A stretch of 27,498 bases of DNA, taken from assembly GCA_019420345.1 (NCBI GenBank), contig JAHZHI010000056.1:1-27498 (forward strand), in the 5' to 3' direction. The translations under genes were made by a program, and so were the position numbers. The stretch comes from Peptococcaceae bacterium. GTDB taxonomy: Bacteria > Bacillota > Peptococcia > Peptococcales > Peptococcaceae. The notes under the pieces were generated by a model. That model was not told where the DNA came from. It worked only from the letters and a program-made list of their open reading frames with translations, and did no database searches. Shown here in pieces: positions 15,142 through 23,395 of the stretch. How positions within the stretch are numbered: the stretch's first letter is position 1; every line of letters begins with the position of its first letter.

Positions 15142-16985
15142 TATTGCTTTTCTCCTCTCATTCTGTCTTCAAATTGCGTCTTTTTCTGGCGTATCTCTTC
15201 CAATTCTATCAAAGCTTGCTCCATATCGTCGGATTGTCCACCCTTCTCTAAAGATCCAATTTTATTTAACAGTGTCCTATATTTTCTATTTAATAATTTA
15301 TACTGTTGTTCAGTAATGATTTTAGACAAATAAGCATTTAAACGCTCTCCAGACAAATCTGCAGGTATTGCATCTGGATGCTGCATGACGGCCGTTGCAA
15401 AGATGCTGCTCGCCTCCACTTCGAGTCTTGAAGCATCAACTTGACCATTATTTTTAAATTGCGAAACAAAGTCCTCATAGACCACCGACAATTCAGAGAA
15501 GAACAATTGCCTTCCACCTGATTGTTCCAATTGTAAGCAGAATTCTGATGCCATCATCATCCCGCTTAGCAATGCAACTTCGTTTTCTGGGTAATCAACT
15601 TTGCGCGGTGTTTGGATTGTTTCAGCATTTTGTTGTTCTTCATAACTTCTTGATGATCGCCGTCCACCAGAACGCCTGTAAGCGTTGATCTCATTTTTAA
15701 TAGCTTGTTCGCTTAAAAACAAACGATCAGCAGTGTGGCGAACAACCATGTCCAACTCTGCCGGCTGCCTGATTTGCGTCAGGACGGGCAGCATGTCATT
15801 CAAAATGCTGAGTTTCTGCTCCATGCCCTCGCCAGGATATTTTTTTATTGACTGATCCAATCGAAAAGCGTATCCGTTCATAGCATGCTGCAGTAAATCT
15901 TGAAAGGCCGCAGGGCCATAGGCTTTGATGTATTCATCGGGGTCCTTGCGTTCAGGAATTGCCAGTACACGTGCCTTTCCACCTGCGCGTTCAATCAGCC
16001 CGATGCTTTTTAACGTTGCTCGCACACCGGCGTTGTCACCATCAAACGACGTGATAAAATGATACGTGTAGCGCATAAGGAGCTTCACTTGATCTTCCGT
16101 TAAAGCGGTTCCAAGTGGTGCCACAACATTTTCTATTCCTGCTTGATGACAGGCGATAACGTCCATATACCCTTCCACAATAATAACCTGATCCGCAGCA
16201 CGAATGGCCGATTTCGCAAGATCAAGACCATACACCATTTTTCCTTTATGAAAAATGGCACTGTCAGCAGAATTGATGTATTTCTGCGGCGCTTTTTCTG
16301 CGTCAATGATGCGGCCGCCAAATGCCACCACATGACCATTGGCGTCTTTAATTGGAAACATCAATCGATCCCTGAAACGATCGTAACATCCACGCCCAGT
16401 ATTTCTAGGACTAACCAAGCCAATTTCAATCAGCTCTTCATCAGATGCACCTTTTTTCTTTAGATAACGGTACAGACCATCCCAACCTTCTAAACATCCA
16501 CCAAGTTGGAACTTTTCTCTGGTCTCCCTTGAGATTTGGCGCTGATCTAAATAATTATTATAAACCTGACCTTGGGCTGCATGCAACACGGCTTGGTAGT
16601 AAAATGTAGCAAACTCATTCCACTTTAACAAACGCCTTCTTTTTTCCAGCGCTCGCCGATCACTTTCACTCTGTTCACGCTCGGGAATTTTTACGCCAAC
16701 TTCACCAGCAAGTTTCCGCGCTGCCTCAGGAAACGATAAATGCTCAATTTCCATGAGGAACTTAAACACATTGCCGCCAACGCCACAGCCGAAACAATGA
16801 TAAATTTGTTTGTTCTGTGATACAGAAAACGACGGCGTTTTTTCATGATGAAAAGGGCACAAACCAATAAAGTTTTGCCCTTGCTTTTTTAATGGAACAT
16901 ATCGTCCAACAACATCCACGATATCTGTGCGTGCAATGATCTCATCCAGAATATCCTGGGGAATGCGTCCCTTTGATCCACTCAT
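15141..16985 (-). CDS. dnaG: DNA primase
   Basis: DnaG makes RNA primers at the replication fork. The N-terminal CHC2 zinc finger has C43 and H46 (LCPFHHEKTPSF) and C64 and C67 (YHCFGCGVGGN). The Toprim core shows VIIVEGYMDVIA and SFDGDNAG. The helicase-binding C-terminal domain covers roughly the last 150 residues. The start is the ATG at 16985 (MSGSKGRIP), 7 nt after AAGGAGG, giving 614 aa. A reading from 17015 includes the ribosome site and is rejected. The dnaG-rpoD pair is the core of the macromolecular-synthesis operon. Confidence 0.98.
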   Translation of the reverse strand: MSGSKGRIPQDILDEIIARTDIVDVVGRYVPLKKQGQNFIGLCPFHHEKTPSFSVSQNKQIYHCFGCGVGGNVFKFLMEIEHLSFPEAARKLAGEVGVKIPEREQSESDRRALEKRRRLLKWNEFATFYYQAVLHAAQGQVYNNYLDQRQISRETREKFQLGGCLEGWDGLYRYLKKKGASDEELIEIGLVSPRNTGRGCYDRFRDRLMFPIKDANGHVVAFGGRIIDAEKAPQKYINSADSAIFHKGKMVYGLDLAKSAIRAADQVIIVEGYMDVIACHQAGIENVVAPLGTALTEDQVKLLMRYTYHFITSFDGDNAGVRATLKSIGLIERAGGKARVLAIPERKDPDEYIKAYGPAAFQDLLQHAMNGYAFRLDQSIKKYPGEGMEQKLSILNDMLPVLTQIRQPAELDMVVRHTADRLFLSEQAIKNEINAYRRSGGRRSSRSYEEQQNAETIQTPRKVDYPENEVALLSGMMMASEFCLQLEQSGGRQLFFSELSVVYEDFVSQFKNNGQVDASRLEVEASSIFATAVMQHPDAIPADLSGERLNAYLSKIITEQQYKLLNRKYRTLLNKIGSLEKGGQSDDMEQALIELEEIRQKKTQFEDRMRGEKQ

Positions 16986-17013
16986 TGGGCGGCCTCCTTT
17001 CAATACGCACAGC

Positions 17014-17034
17014 AAAAAAATGTCGGTATCGACA
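17014..17034 (-). terminator. Short hairpin with T7 between dgt and dnaG
   Basis: A 5-bp stem TGTCG/CGACA (17021-17025 with 17030-17034) and a 4-nt loop are followed by T7 on the minus strand. It could end dgt transcripts weakly. It also lies at the very 5' end of transcripts from the adjacent dnaG promoter, where it may act as a stabilising cap or an attenuator. Confidence 0.5.
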
Positions 17035-17042
17035 GTCGTTTT

Positions 17043-17051
17043 ATTATATCA
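17043..17051 (-). promoter_or_regulatory. Extended -10 promoter for dnaG-rpoD
   Basis: TATAAT (17043-17048) has TG one base upstream (TGATATAAT). No good -35 is seen at the right distance (TGTACT at 17066-17071). It begins about 10 nt after the dgt stop codon, and transcription would start just before the hairpin at 17021-17034. Confidence 0.55.
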
Positions 17052-17061
17052 CTTCTTCATT

Positions 17062-18117
17062 TCAAAGTACAGGTTTTTCATGAATAAAAGATCTAGGAAT
17101 GGTTAAATCTTTAAACAACTCCACACAGTAATTGTCTGTCATTCCAGAAATATAATCTGCTACCGCACGTTCTTTGCCTTCATTATTTGCAATCTGCACA
17201 TAAAATGCCGGCATGGCTTCTATATGCTGCAAAAAATACTCGAACAAAAATTGTACGATAAAACTTGCGCGCTCTCGCTCTTTTGAGCAAATCGGTCCTT
17301 GATAGACTTCGTCAAACATAAAGGAGCGCAAACCGCGAAGCGCTTTATCAATCTCAGGACTGAAAGTCAAAATACGTTCGCCCTGCCAAGTCTCAGAGGT
17401 CACGCGCTGGCCTTGTGCGATCAAATCGTTGACAAGCACGGTAATTCTTTCACTAAGGTTGTGGCCCAAAACGTCGGTATATGCTTCCGGCAAGTCTTCT
17501 TCCTTAAAAATATTTGCACGGATGGTGTCATCAATATCATGCTGAACATAAGCTATTTTGTCGCTATATCGTATAATCTGCCCCTCAAGCGTTGCCGCGT
17601 GGGTTTCATTTTGACTAAACCCACTATGATGCAGGACGCCATCCAAAACTTCCCACGAAAGGTTTAGACCACGTTTTTCACCATGCTGCTCAATTTTTGA
17701 TAATACGCGAACACTGTTGATGTTGTGCCGAAAACCATTTTTCATACACTCATTCAAAACCGTTTCCCCGCAATGCGCAAACGGTGTATGACCAACATCA
17801 TGCGCCAAAGCAATCGCTTCTATTAAATCGCAATTTAAATTCAATGCGCGCCCAATCGTTTTGGCAATCTGATTCACTTCCAGTGTATGTGTCAAACGCG
17901 TACGATAATGATCATTGCCAGGCGAAATAAAAACCTGCGTTTTGTGCTTGAGCCGCCGAAAAGCTTTTGAGTGAATCACGCGGTCACGGTCGCGCATATA
18001 ACATGTTCTTACAGGATCTGGCACTTCTGGTCGTTTACGCCCACGACTCTCAGAAGAAAAACTTGCACATTCTGCAAACGTCAATCGTTCCTGCTGTTCT
18101 ATCATTTCTCTTATCAC
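17062..18117 (-). CDS. dgt: Deoxyguanosinetriphosphate triphosphohydrolase-like HD protein
   Basis: This HD-superfamily phosphohydrolase likely cleaves dNTPs to deoxynucleosides and tripolyphosphate. Metal ligands are visible: H77 (TRLTHTLEV), H106-D107 (LAHDVGH) and later aspartates. The N-terminal block MRDRDRVIHSKAFRRLKHKTQVF is typical of the family. Length 351 aa matches the shorter Bacillota Dgt type. The start appears to be the GTG at 18117, 9 nt after AAGGAGG. The ATG four codons later is too far from that site. A weak promoter (TTGCGT, 17 bp, AATATT) may lie just upstream. It precedes dnaG, as in many Bacillota. Confidence 0.94.
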   Translation of the reverse strand: MIREMIEQQERLTFAECASFSSESRGRKRPEVPDPVRTCYMRDRDRVIHSKAFRRLKHKTQVFISPGNDHYRTRLTHTLEVNQIAKTIGRALNLNCDLIEAIALAHDVGHTPFAHCGETVLNECMKNGFRHNINSVRVLSKIEQHGEKRGLNLSWEVLDGVLHHSGFSQNETHAATLEGQIIRYSDKIAYVQHDIDDTIRANIFKEEDLPEAYTDVLGHNLSERITVLVNDLIAQGQRVTSETWQGERILTFSPEIDKALRGLRSFMFDEVYQGPICSKERERASFIVQFLFEYFLQHIEAMPAFYVQIANNEGKERAVADYISGMTDNYCVELFKDLTIPRSFIHEKPVL

Positions 18118-18176
18118 GATGAGCGGCCTCCTTAAAAATATTTCCCTACGCTAATCTTAACGCAAGACGCGCGACG

Positions 18177-18219
18177 AAAAAAGGACTTTTTATCCATCTA
18201 ATGATAAAAAGTCCTTTTC
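18177..18219 (-). terminator. Bidirectional terminator between ppdK and dgt
   Basis: A perfect 14-bp stem (18181-18194 with 18203-18216) and an 8-nt loop have T-rich sequence on both sides: T6 on the minus strand and TTTTCT on the plus strand. It ends the ccpN-ppsR-ppdK transcript, about 40 nt after the ppdK stop. Confidence 0.9.
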
Positions 18220-18258
18220 TAGACAGTCAATAATCGCGCCTATCAATGTTTATTCATA

Positions 18259-20919
18259 TTATTTGGTGCGTGGATTTTTAATTTGTGCTTGAGCAGCTGC
18301 AACTCTAGCGATTGGCACACGATATGGAGAGCAGCTGACAAACGTTAAACCAGCTTCATGGCAGAATTCAACGGAACTTGGTTCGCCGCCATGTTCACCA
18401 CAGATCCCCCAGGTCAGAGTATCTTTCACTGCACCGCCATGCTTAACAGCATATTGAACGAGGAAGCCTACCGCTTTACGGTCAAGAACAGCAAATGGAT
18501 TTTCTTTCAGGATCTTCTTTTGGAGATACGTTGGCATAAATTTGCCTTCTGCGTCATCGCGGGAGAAACCTAAGGTTGTTTGTGTTAAGTCGTTGGTACC
18601 GAAGGTGAAGAAATCGCAATGCTCTGCAATTTCATCAATCAGCAAGCATGCACGTGGCAATTCAAGCATTGCACCAACTTTATAAGGAATCTCAATGCCC
18701 TGTTCCTGCATAACTGCTTTTGCAACATCATCAATTTCAGCACGCAGAATTTCAACTTCTTTTGGATCAATAACCAAAGGAATTTCAATTTCTACATGAA
18801 TGTCTTTGCCCTCTTTAATAAGCTGTGCAGTTGCCTGAAGAATGGCACGTGCCTGCATTCTGTAAATATCTGGGTAGGATACGCCAAGACGGCAGCCACG
18901 ATGCCCCAACATTGGGTTCATTTCATGAAGTGCACGTACTTTCTTAAGTAAAACTTCTTTTTCTGCAATAACTTCTGGATCCCCGCCAGTATGTTTAAGG
19001 TCATTGATTTCCAGCATCAATTTTTCCATGTTTGGCAAGAATTCATGCAGTGGTGGGTCAAGCAAACGAATGGTGGTTGGCAAGCCCTGCATAGCATCAA
19101 GAATACCATAGAAGTCAGACTGCTGGAAGGTCAGAAGTTTGGCCAGCGGTTCTTTGCGTGCCTCTTCATCTTCCGCCAGAATCATCTGCTGAACGATTGG
19201 CAAACGTTCGACTTCCATGAACATATGCTCTGTACGGCAAAGGCCGATACCAGTTGCCCCAAATTCACGAGCTTTTTTAGCGTCACGAGGATTATCAGCG
19301 TTGGCATGTACTTCCATACCGCCTTCTTGTGCCAATTCTTCAGACCATGCAAGGATCTGCTGGAAATCGTCGCTTAATTCTGGAGGAATGACTGGCACTT
19401 CGCCAAGAATAACATTACCATTTGACCCATCAATAGTGATAACATCGTCTTTTTTCAGTGTAAGATCGCCAACTTGAATGGTTTCCTTTTCCAGGTCAAG
19501 TTTCAGTGCATCGCAGCCACAGACGCAGCAGCGACCCATCCCGCGTGCTACAACTGCAGCGTGAGAAGTCATACCACCGCGGCTGGTCAAAACGCCTTGT
19601 GCGGTAACAATACCGTGAATATCATCAGGCGTGGTTTCATTGCGGACAAGAATAACTTTGTCGCCATTGTTGCCACGTTTTTCCGCTTCATCAGCATTAA
19701 AGACAATATGACCGCTGGCAGCCCCAGGAGATGCAGGAAGTCCGGTTGCAATAACATTGACCTCTGCATTTGGATCGATGCTTGGATGCAGCAGCTGATC
19801 CAGCTGGTTGGCATCAACGCGCAGCACTGCTGTATTGCGATCAATAAGGCCTTCTTTGTACATATCAACTGCGCACTTTACCGCTGCAGCAGTGGTACGT
19901 TTTGCATTACGGCACTGGAGCATGTAGAGTTTGCCGTTTTCAATGGTAAACTCAATATCCTGCATATCTTGGTAGTGTTTTTCCAAGAGTTCGCATGTCT
20001 CGGTAAATTGTTTAAATGCTTCTGGCAGATCTTCTTCCAAGCGAGAAATATGCTGTGGGGTACGAATACCCGATACAACATCTTCGCCTTGCGCATTGAT
20101 TAAGTATTCGCCATACAGTTCCTTTACGCCAGTTGCAGGGTTACGGGTAAACGCAACACCAGTCCCTGATGTTGGGCCCATATTACCAAATACCATGGAC
20201 TGAACGTTAACAGCAGTACCAATATCATCAGGAATTTTATTGATGCGGCGATATACAATAGCACGGTTATTGCCCCATGAATCAAAAACAGCTGTGATAG
20301 CCATAACAAGCTGTTCCTTTGGATCCTGAGGGAAATCAACGCCCTTTTCTTTTGCAACAACACCTTTGTAGAGCTCAATAAGTTCTCTTAAGCTGTCTGC
20401 ATTGAGTTCATAGTCATCTTTAACGCCCTGATCGGATTTGATCTTTTCAATGATGTTATCAAATTTATAAGAGTCAACACCCATGACAACATTGGCATAC
20501 ATCTGAATAAAACGACGATAGCAGTCAAGCGCAAAGCGTTCATCACCAGTCAGTGCTGCAAAACCTTTTACAGTTACATCATTCAGCCCAAGATTCAAGA
20601 CGGTGTCCATCATCCCTGGCATGGAAATGGCCGCACCAGAACGAACCGATACGAGCAATGGGTTTTCTGTGTCGCCAAATTTTTTCCCTGTGGTTTCTTC
20701 AAGCGTATGCAGTGCAACCCATGCTTCATCTAAAAGACCATCTGGCAGTTTATGTCCAGCTGTAAAAAATTCATTGCAAGCTTCCGTCGTAATCGTAAAT
20801 CCTTGAGGAACAGGCAAACCAATGTTGGTCATTTCTGCCAAGTTGGCACCTTTGCCGCCTAATAAAGCGCGCATGTCTTTGTTGCCTTCATGAAACAAAT
20901 AAACAAATTTCTTAGCCAA
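18259..20919 (-). CDS. ppdK: Pyruvate, phosphate dikinase
   Basis: PPDK interconverts pyruvate + ATP + Pi and PEP + AMP + PPi. In anaerobes it may run in either direction. The ATP-grasp N-terminal domain, the central swivelling His domain (GGMTSHAAVVARG, with Thr451 and His453) and the C-terminal TIM barrel (ending with the CGEHGGEPSS block) are all present. The start is the TTG at 20919, reading M-AKKFVYLFHEGN like other PPDKs. AGAGGAGA lies 7 nt upstream, and this ribosome site is inside the codons that would follow an ATG at 20940. The start overlaps the ppsR stop by 8 nt. Length 886 aa fits. Thr451 is the residue PpsR-type enzymes phosphorylate. Confidence 0.97.
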   Translation of the reverse strand: MAKKFVYLFHEGNKDMRALLGGKGANLAEMTNIGLPVPQGFTITTEACNEFFTAGHKLPDGLLDEAWVALHTLEETTGKKFGDTENPLLVSVRSGAAISMPGMMDTVLNLGLNDVTVKGFAALTGDERFALDCYRRFIQMYANVVMGVDSYKFDNIIEKIKSDQGVKDDYELNADSLRELIELYKGVVAKEKGVDFPQDPKEQLVMAITAVFDSWGNNRAIVYRRINKIPDDIGTAVNVQSMVFGNMGPTSGTGVAFTRNPATGVKELYGEYLINAQGEDVVSGIRTPQHISRLEEDLPEAFKQFTETCELLEKHYQDMQDIEFTIENGKLYMLQCRNAKRTTAAAVKCAVDMYKEGLIDRNTAVLRVDANQLDQLLHPSIDPNAEVNVIATGLPASPGAASGHIVFNADEAEKRGNNGDKVILVRNETTPDDIHGIVTAQGVLTSRGGMTSHAAVVARGMGRCCVCGCDALKLDLEKETIQVGDLTLKKDDVITIDGSNGNVILGEVPVIPPELSDDFQQILAWSEELAQEGGMEVHANADNPRDAKKAREFGATGIGLCRTEHMFMEVERLPIVQQMILAEDEEARKEPLAKLLTFQQSDFYGILDAMQGLPTTIRLLDPPLHEFLPNMEKLMLEINDLKHTGGDPEVIAEKEVLLKKVRALHEMNPMLGHRGCRLGVSYPDIYRMQARAILQATAQLIKEGKDIHVEIEIPLVIDPKEVEILRAEIDDVAKAVMQEQGIEIPYKVGAMLELPRACLLIDEIAEHCDFFTFGTNDLTQTTLGFSRDDAEGKFMPTYLQKKILKENPFAVLDRKAVGFLVQYAVKHGGAVKDTLTWGICGEHGGEPSSVEFCHEAGLTFVSCSPYRVPIARVAAAQAQIKNPRTK

Positions 20920-21742
20920 TGATATTCTCTCCTCTGCCATAATATATTTGTAGAATGACGCTTGCCGTCTCTTCCACTGCTTTGTGTGTGACATCAATAA
21001 TCGGGCACCCTATGCGCTTCATTATGCCTTCTGCATAATCAAGCTCATCAAGAATGCGCCCCAGATCGGTGTAGTCCGTCGGACTTGCGACACCCAATCC
21101 ACGCACACGTTCTGTTCGAATTTCACCAAGAATATCGGGTTGAATCGTTAACCCAATAATCTTATGTTTTGGAATTTCAAACAATTTTTCATTTACTTTT
21201 ACTTCAGGTACAAGCGGAACGTTCGCCACTTTTATGCCTCGATACGCCATATACATGGATAGCGGCGTCTTAGAAGTTCTCGAAACGCCGATCAAAATGA
21301 GATCCGCGCCCATGATGCCAGTAACATCTTTACCGTCATCATATTTGATAGCAAACTCCATGGCTTCAATCTTTTTAAAATAACTCTCATCCATGCGCTG
21401 CACCAAACCCGGACGACCAACAGGTTTCTGTCCGGTAAGCGCTTCAAAAGCTTGAAATGGTGTATCCAAAATATCAAAATACTGGATCTTATTCGTTTTA
21501 CAAAAATCAATCACATACTGACGCAGCTGATCGACCACCAAGGTAAAAACCAAAATGCTGTTTTGAGGATCGATACGCTGCAGCACTTCTGTAATATACG
21601 TCGCATCCTCTACAAATGGGATGTGCTTATAGGATACTTCTATGCCCGGAAACTGATTGGCTGCAGCACGTGCAACATATTGCGCCGTTTCACCAATTGA
21701 ATCGGACAAGATATAAACAGAAATTCTTTGAACCTGATCCAT
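20912..21742 (-). CDS. ppsR: PPDK regulatory protein (bifunctional kinase/pyrophosphorylase, DUF299)
   Basis: Proteins of this family inactivate PPDK by ADP-dependent phosphorylation of the threonine next to the catalytic histidine, and reactivate it by Pi-dependent removal. The N-terminal block IYILSDSIGETA-like (VYILSDSIGET) and the P-loop GVSRTSKT (about 152-159) with SMYMAYRG following are diagnostic. Length is about 276 aa. The start is the ATG at 21742 (TGATG with the ccpN stop) or the GTG one codon earlier. GGGAGAAG is upstream of both. It sits directly before its substrate gene ppdK and overlaps it. Confidence 0.96.
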   Translation of the reverse strand: MDQVQRISVYILSDSIGETAQYVARAAANQFPGIEVSYKHIPFVEDATYITEVLQRIDPQNSILVFTLVVDQLRQYVIDFCKTNKIQYFDILDTPFQAFEALTGQKPVGRPGLVQRMDESYFKKIEAMEFAIKYDDGKDVTGIMGADLILIGVSRTSKTPLSMYMAYRGIKVANVPLVPEVKVNEKLFEIPKHKIIGLTIQPDILGEIRTERVRGLGVASPTDYTDLGRILDELDYAEGIMKRIGCPIIDVTHKAVEETASVILQIYYGRGENIIG

Positions 21743-22383
21743 CACATATCTTCTCCCGTATATCCATAGCCAATATCAACGAAAGCTCGAACCACATTGG
21801 TCTTTGTAAATCGCCCTAAAACTTCAAACTGGTCATCGCCGACCTGCTTGACAACTGGCATCCCATCGATCTCATGCGTGATCAATTTCTGTGCAGCATG
21901 CCATAAACTTTCGTCCGGCGTTGTCATGATGAGATTTGGCATTCGCGTCATAATCACACTGACTGGCACCTTATGCATATCTGTTGTGCCTATAGCCAGT
22001 TTTAACAAATCCTTACGCGATAGCACCCCATCCAGAAGGCCGTTTTCATTGACAATAAACAGCGTTCCTATGTTATTGATAAACAATGACACCAGCGCGT
22101 CGTATGCCGACGCTTTGTCATTAACCACCACTGGCATGCTTTGATAATCCTCTACTGACATTTGAATCATTTTCATATAAATGTCGTAGCCTTGACGCGA
22201 CTGATTATAGTAATAACCAACACGAGGACGCGCTTCCAAAAATCCCAGCTGCGTCAACAACGTTAAATCAGATCGCAAAGATGCACGCGTCGTATTCATT
22301 TGGGCTGCAATATGGTCGCCTGTGATCGGACTCTGCGCTTTAACGATATCGAGAATTTGAAGCTGTTTTTTATTGAGTTGGAT
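21742..22383 (-). CDS. ccpN: CcpN-like HTH/CBS-domain repressor, apparent ATC start
   Basis: CcpN in Bacillus represses gluconeogenic genes through an HTH domain and senses nucleotides through two CBS domains. Here the HTH covers about 1-55 (ITGDHIAAQMNTTRASLRSD, then GFLEARPRVGYYY), and the two CBS units lie at about 80-140 and 145-205. The first ATG (22299) would cut off half of the HTH. The matching frame continues upstream to a strong AAAGGAGG. The codon there, at 22381-22383, is ATC, reading (M)QLNKKQLQILDIVK. No ATG, GTG or TTG exists in this frame before a stop. From ATC the product is 213 aa, against 212 for Bacillus CcpN. A rare start or a sequence error are the alternatives. ppsR follows with a 1-nt overlap. 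Confidence 0.85.
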   Translation of the reverse strand: MQLNKKQLQILDIVKAQSPITGDHIAAQMNTTRASLRSDLTLLTQLGFLEARPRVGYYYNQSRQGYDIYMKMIQMSVEDYQSMPVVVNDKASAYDALVSLFINNIGTLFIVNENGLLDGVLSRKDLLKLAIGTTDMHKVPVSVIMTRMPNLIMTTPDESLWHAAQKLITHEIDGMPVVKQVGDDQFEVLGRFTKTNVVRAFVDIGYGYTGEDM

Positions 22384-22418
22384 AAGCCTTCTCCTCCTTT
22401 CACTGTCGCCTTGGGTTT

Positions 22419-22447
22419 ATTATGACTCATAATCAAGAATTTTGCAA
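22419..22447 (-). promoter_or_regulatory. Promoter of ccpN-ppsR-ppdK with palindromic -10
   Basis: TTGCAA (22442-22447), a 17-bp spacer and CATAAT (22419-22424). The -10 is embedded in a perfect 15-bp palindrome, ATTATGA-C-TCATAAT (22419-22433). A third ATTATGA lies at 22472-22478, 53 bp from the first. This layout suggests an operator for a repressor, perhaps CcpN itself, although it does not match the published Bacillus CcpN consensus as I recall it. Confidence 0.7.
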
Positions 22448-22725
22448 CATTAAATTCTTTGAAGATCACAAATTATGAGCATTATTTCACAAAAAAAGAT
22501 CTTGTCAAATGCATGTGGAATCATATCCGGCATCCCCTTGATCATAGCAATAATATAGGCATCAAACGGAACGCAAAGAGACAGACCTCCTTTCAGGAAA
22601 ATGCAGCAGATTTCACAGGAACAATTTGCAAAGCCGAAAATTATTTTTACAAAACGCCTCCCGCTATACTCTGAAAAACTATCGCCAGTTTTTTATATTA
22701 TTTTCGTAATCATACTCTAGATGGA
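22448..22725. other. Intergenic stretch without a supported gene
   Basis: This is the divergent gap between ccpN and the HdeD-like gene. A minus-strand frame over about 22450-22610 has an AAAGGAGG near its 5' side but no start codon at a usable distance. A plus-strand frame (22459-22674) has no ribosome site. I find no tRNA, no strong hairpin terminator and no recognised riboswitch. Confidence 0.5.
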
Positions 22726-22753
22726 TTTACACAGGTATTTTTTTTGGTAATAT
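22726..22753 (+). promoter_or_regulatory. Putative promoter of the HdeD-like gene
   Basis: TTTACA (22726-22731), a 16-bp spacer with a T8 run, then TAATAT (22748-22753). A one-base shift gives AATATA at 17 bp. It lies about 60 nt before the start codon. Confidence 0.5.
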
Positions 22754-22815
22754 AAATGTTGAACATTTTATTTTATGGAAACAATGCTCACTCATTTAGA
22801 AAGGAAGGTATCGTT

Positions 22816-23343
22816 ATGAAAGCACTCGGTATTGTTACAGGTACCCTCTTAATTGTCAGCGGCTGTTATTGCTTGGCCAACCCAGTTGCTACGTTCGCCA
22901 ATCTTGGCTGGGTTGTCGGAGCGATCGTCTTTGTTTCTGGCCTTGGCAGTTTCGGCAGCTGGTGGAAAGGGCGCAAAACAGATGCCAGTAATATTTGGGA
23001 TATGTTAAGCGCCCTTTTAACTATTATTATTGGCCTGCTCATCCTCTTCAATCTTTCAGCACGTCTATTTACAGACATGACACTTGTTGCGATATTTGGA
23101 TCATGGATTATTCTTTCTGGAATTTTGCGTATCGTTGCATCTATCAAAATCAAATTCGCCTGGTGGGGATTTGGGTTGCTCTGGGGCATTGTTTTGTTAG
23201 TGATCGGCATTTATGCACTCTTCCATCCTATCATTTCACTGATCTCTTTGGGTTGGTGTATCGCTTTTGTTTTCATTTCTCAAGGCATCAACCTGACTTT
23301 TGCCGCTTTATCCATGAACGGAAAAAATTCTTCAGAGAAATAA
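22816..23343 (+). CDS. HdeD/DUF308-family integral membrane protein
   Basis: This 175-aa protein is made of about six hydrophobic helices in three similar two-helix units (for example ALGIVTGTLLIVSGCYCL, VGAIVFVSGLGSF, ALLTIIIGLLILF, LVAIFGSWIILSGILRI). This is the HdeD/DUF308 pattern. Enteric HdeD is linked to acid resistance, but the role in Bacillota is unknown, so I give no function. The start is the ATG at 22816 (MKALGIVTG), after AAGGAAGG. An earlier ATG at 22756 lies in the promoter region. It is the only confident plus-strand gene here, and it converges on the small membrane gene at a shared terminator. Confidence 0.88.
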   Translation: MKALGIVTGTLLIVSGCYCLANPVATFANLGWVVGAIVFVSGLGSFGSWWKGRKTDASNIWDMLSALLTIIIGLLILFNLSARLFTDMTLVAIFGSWIILSGILRIVASIKIKFAWWGFGLLWGIVLLVIGIYALFHPIISLISLGWCIAFVFISQGINLTFAALSMNGKNSSEK

Positions 23344-23344
23344 G

Positions 23345-23384
23345 AAAAGGCACTATTGGCTTTGAACCAATAGTGCCTTTTTAT
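23345..23384 (+). terminator. Shared convergent terminator
   Basis: A 14-bp stem (23346-23359 with 23367-23380) and a 7-nt loop, T-rich downstream on the plus strand (CCTTTTTAT) and TTTTCTTA on the minus strand. It starts just after the stop of the HdeD-like gene and serves both convergent genes. Confidence 0.9.
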
Positions 23385-23395
23385 AGAGCATCTCA

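Noticed and set aside
22459..22674. Plus-strand 71-aa open frame in the ccpN/HdeD gap
   Set aside because: No ribosome site, no domain-like pattern and unusual composition. The minus-strand frame over the same region lacks a start codon.
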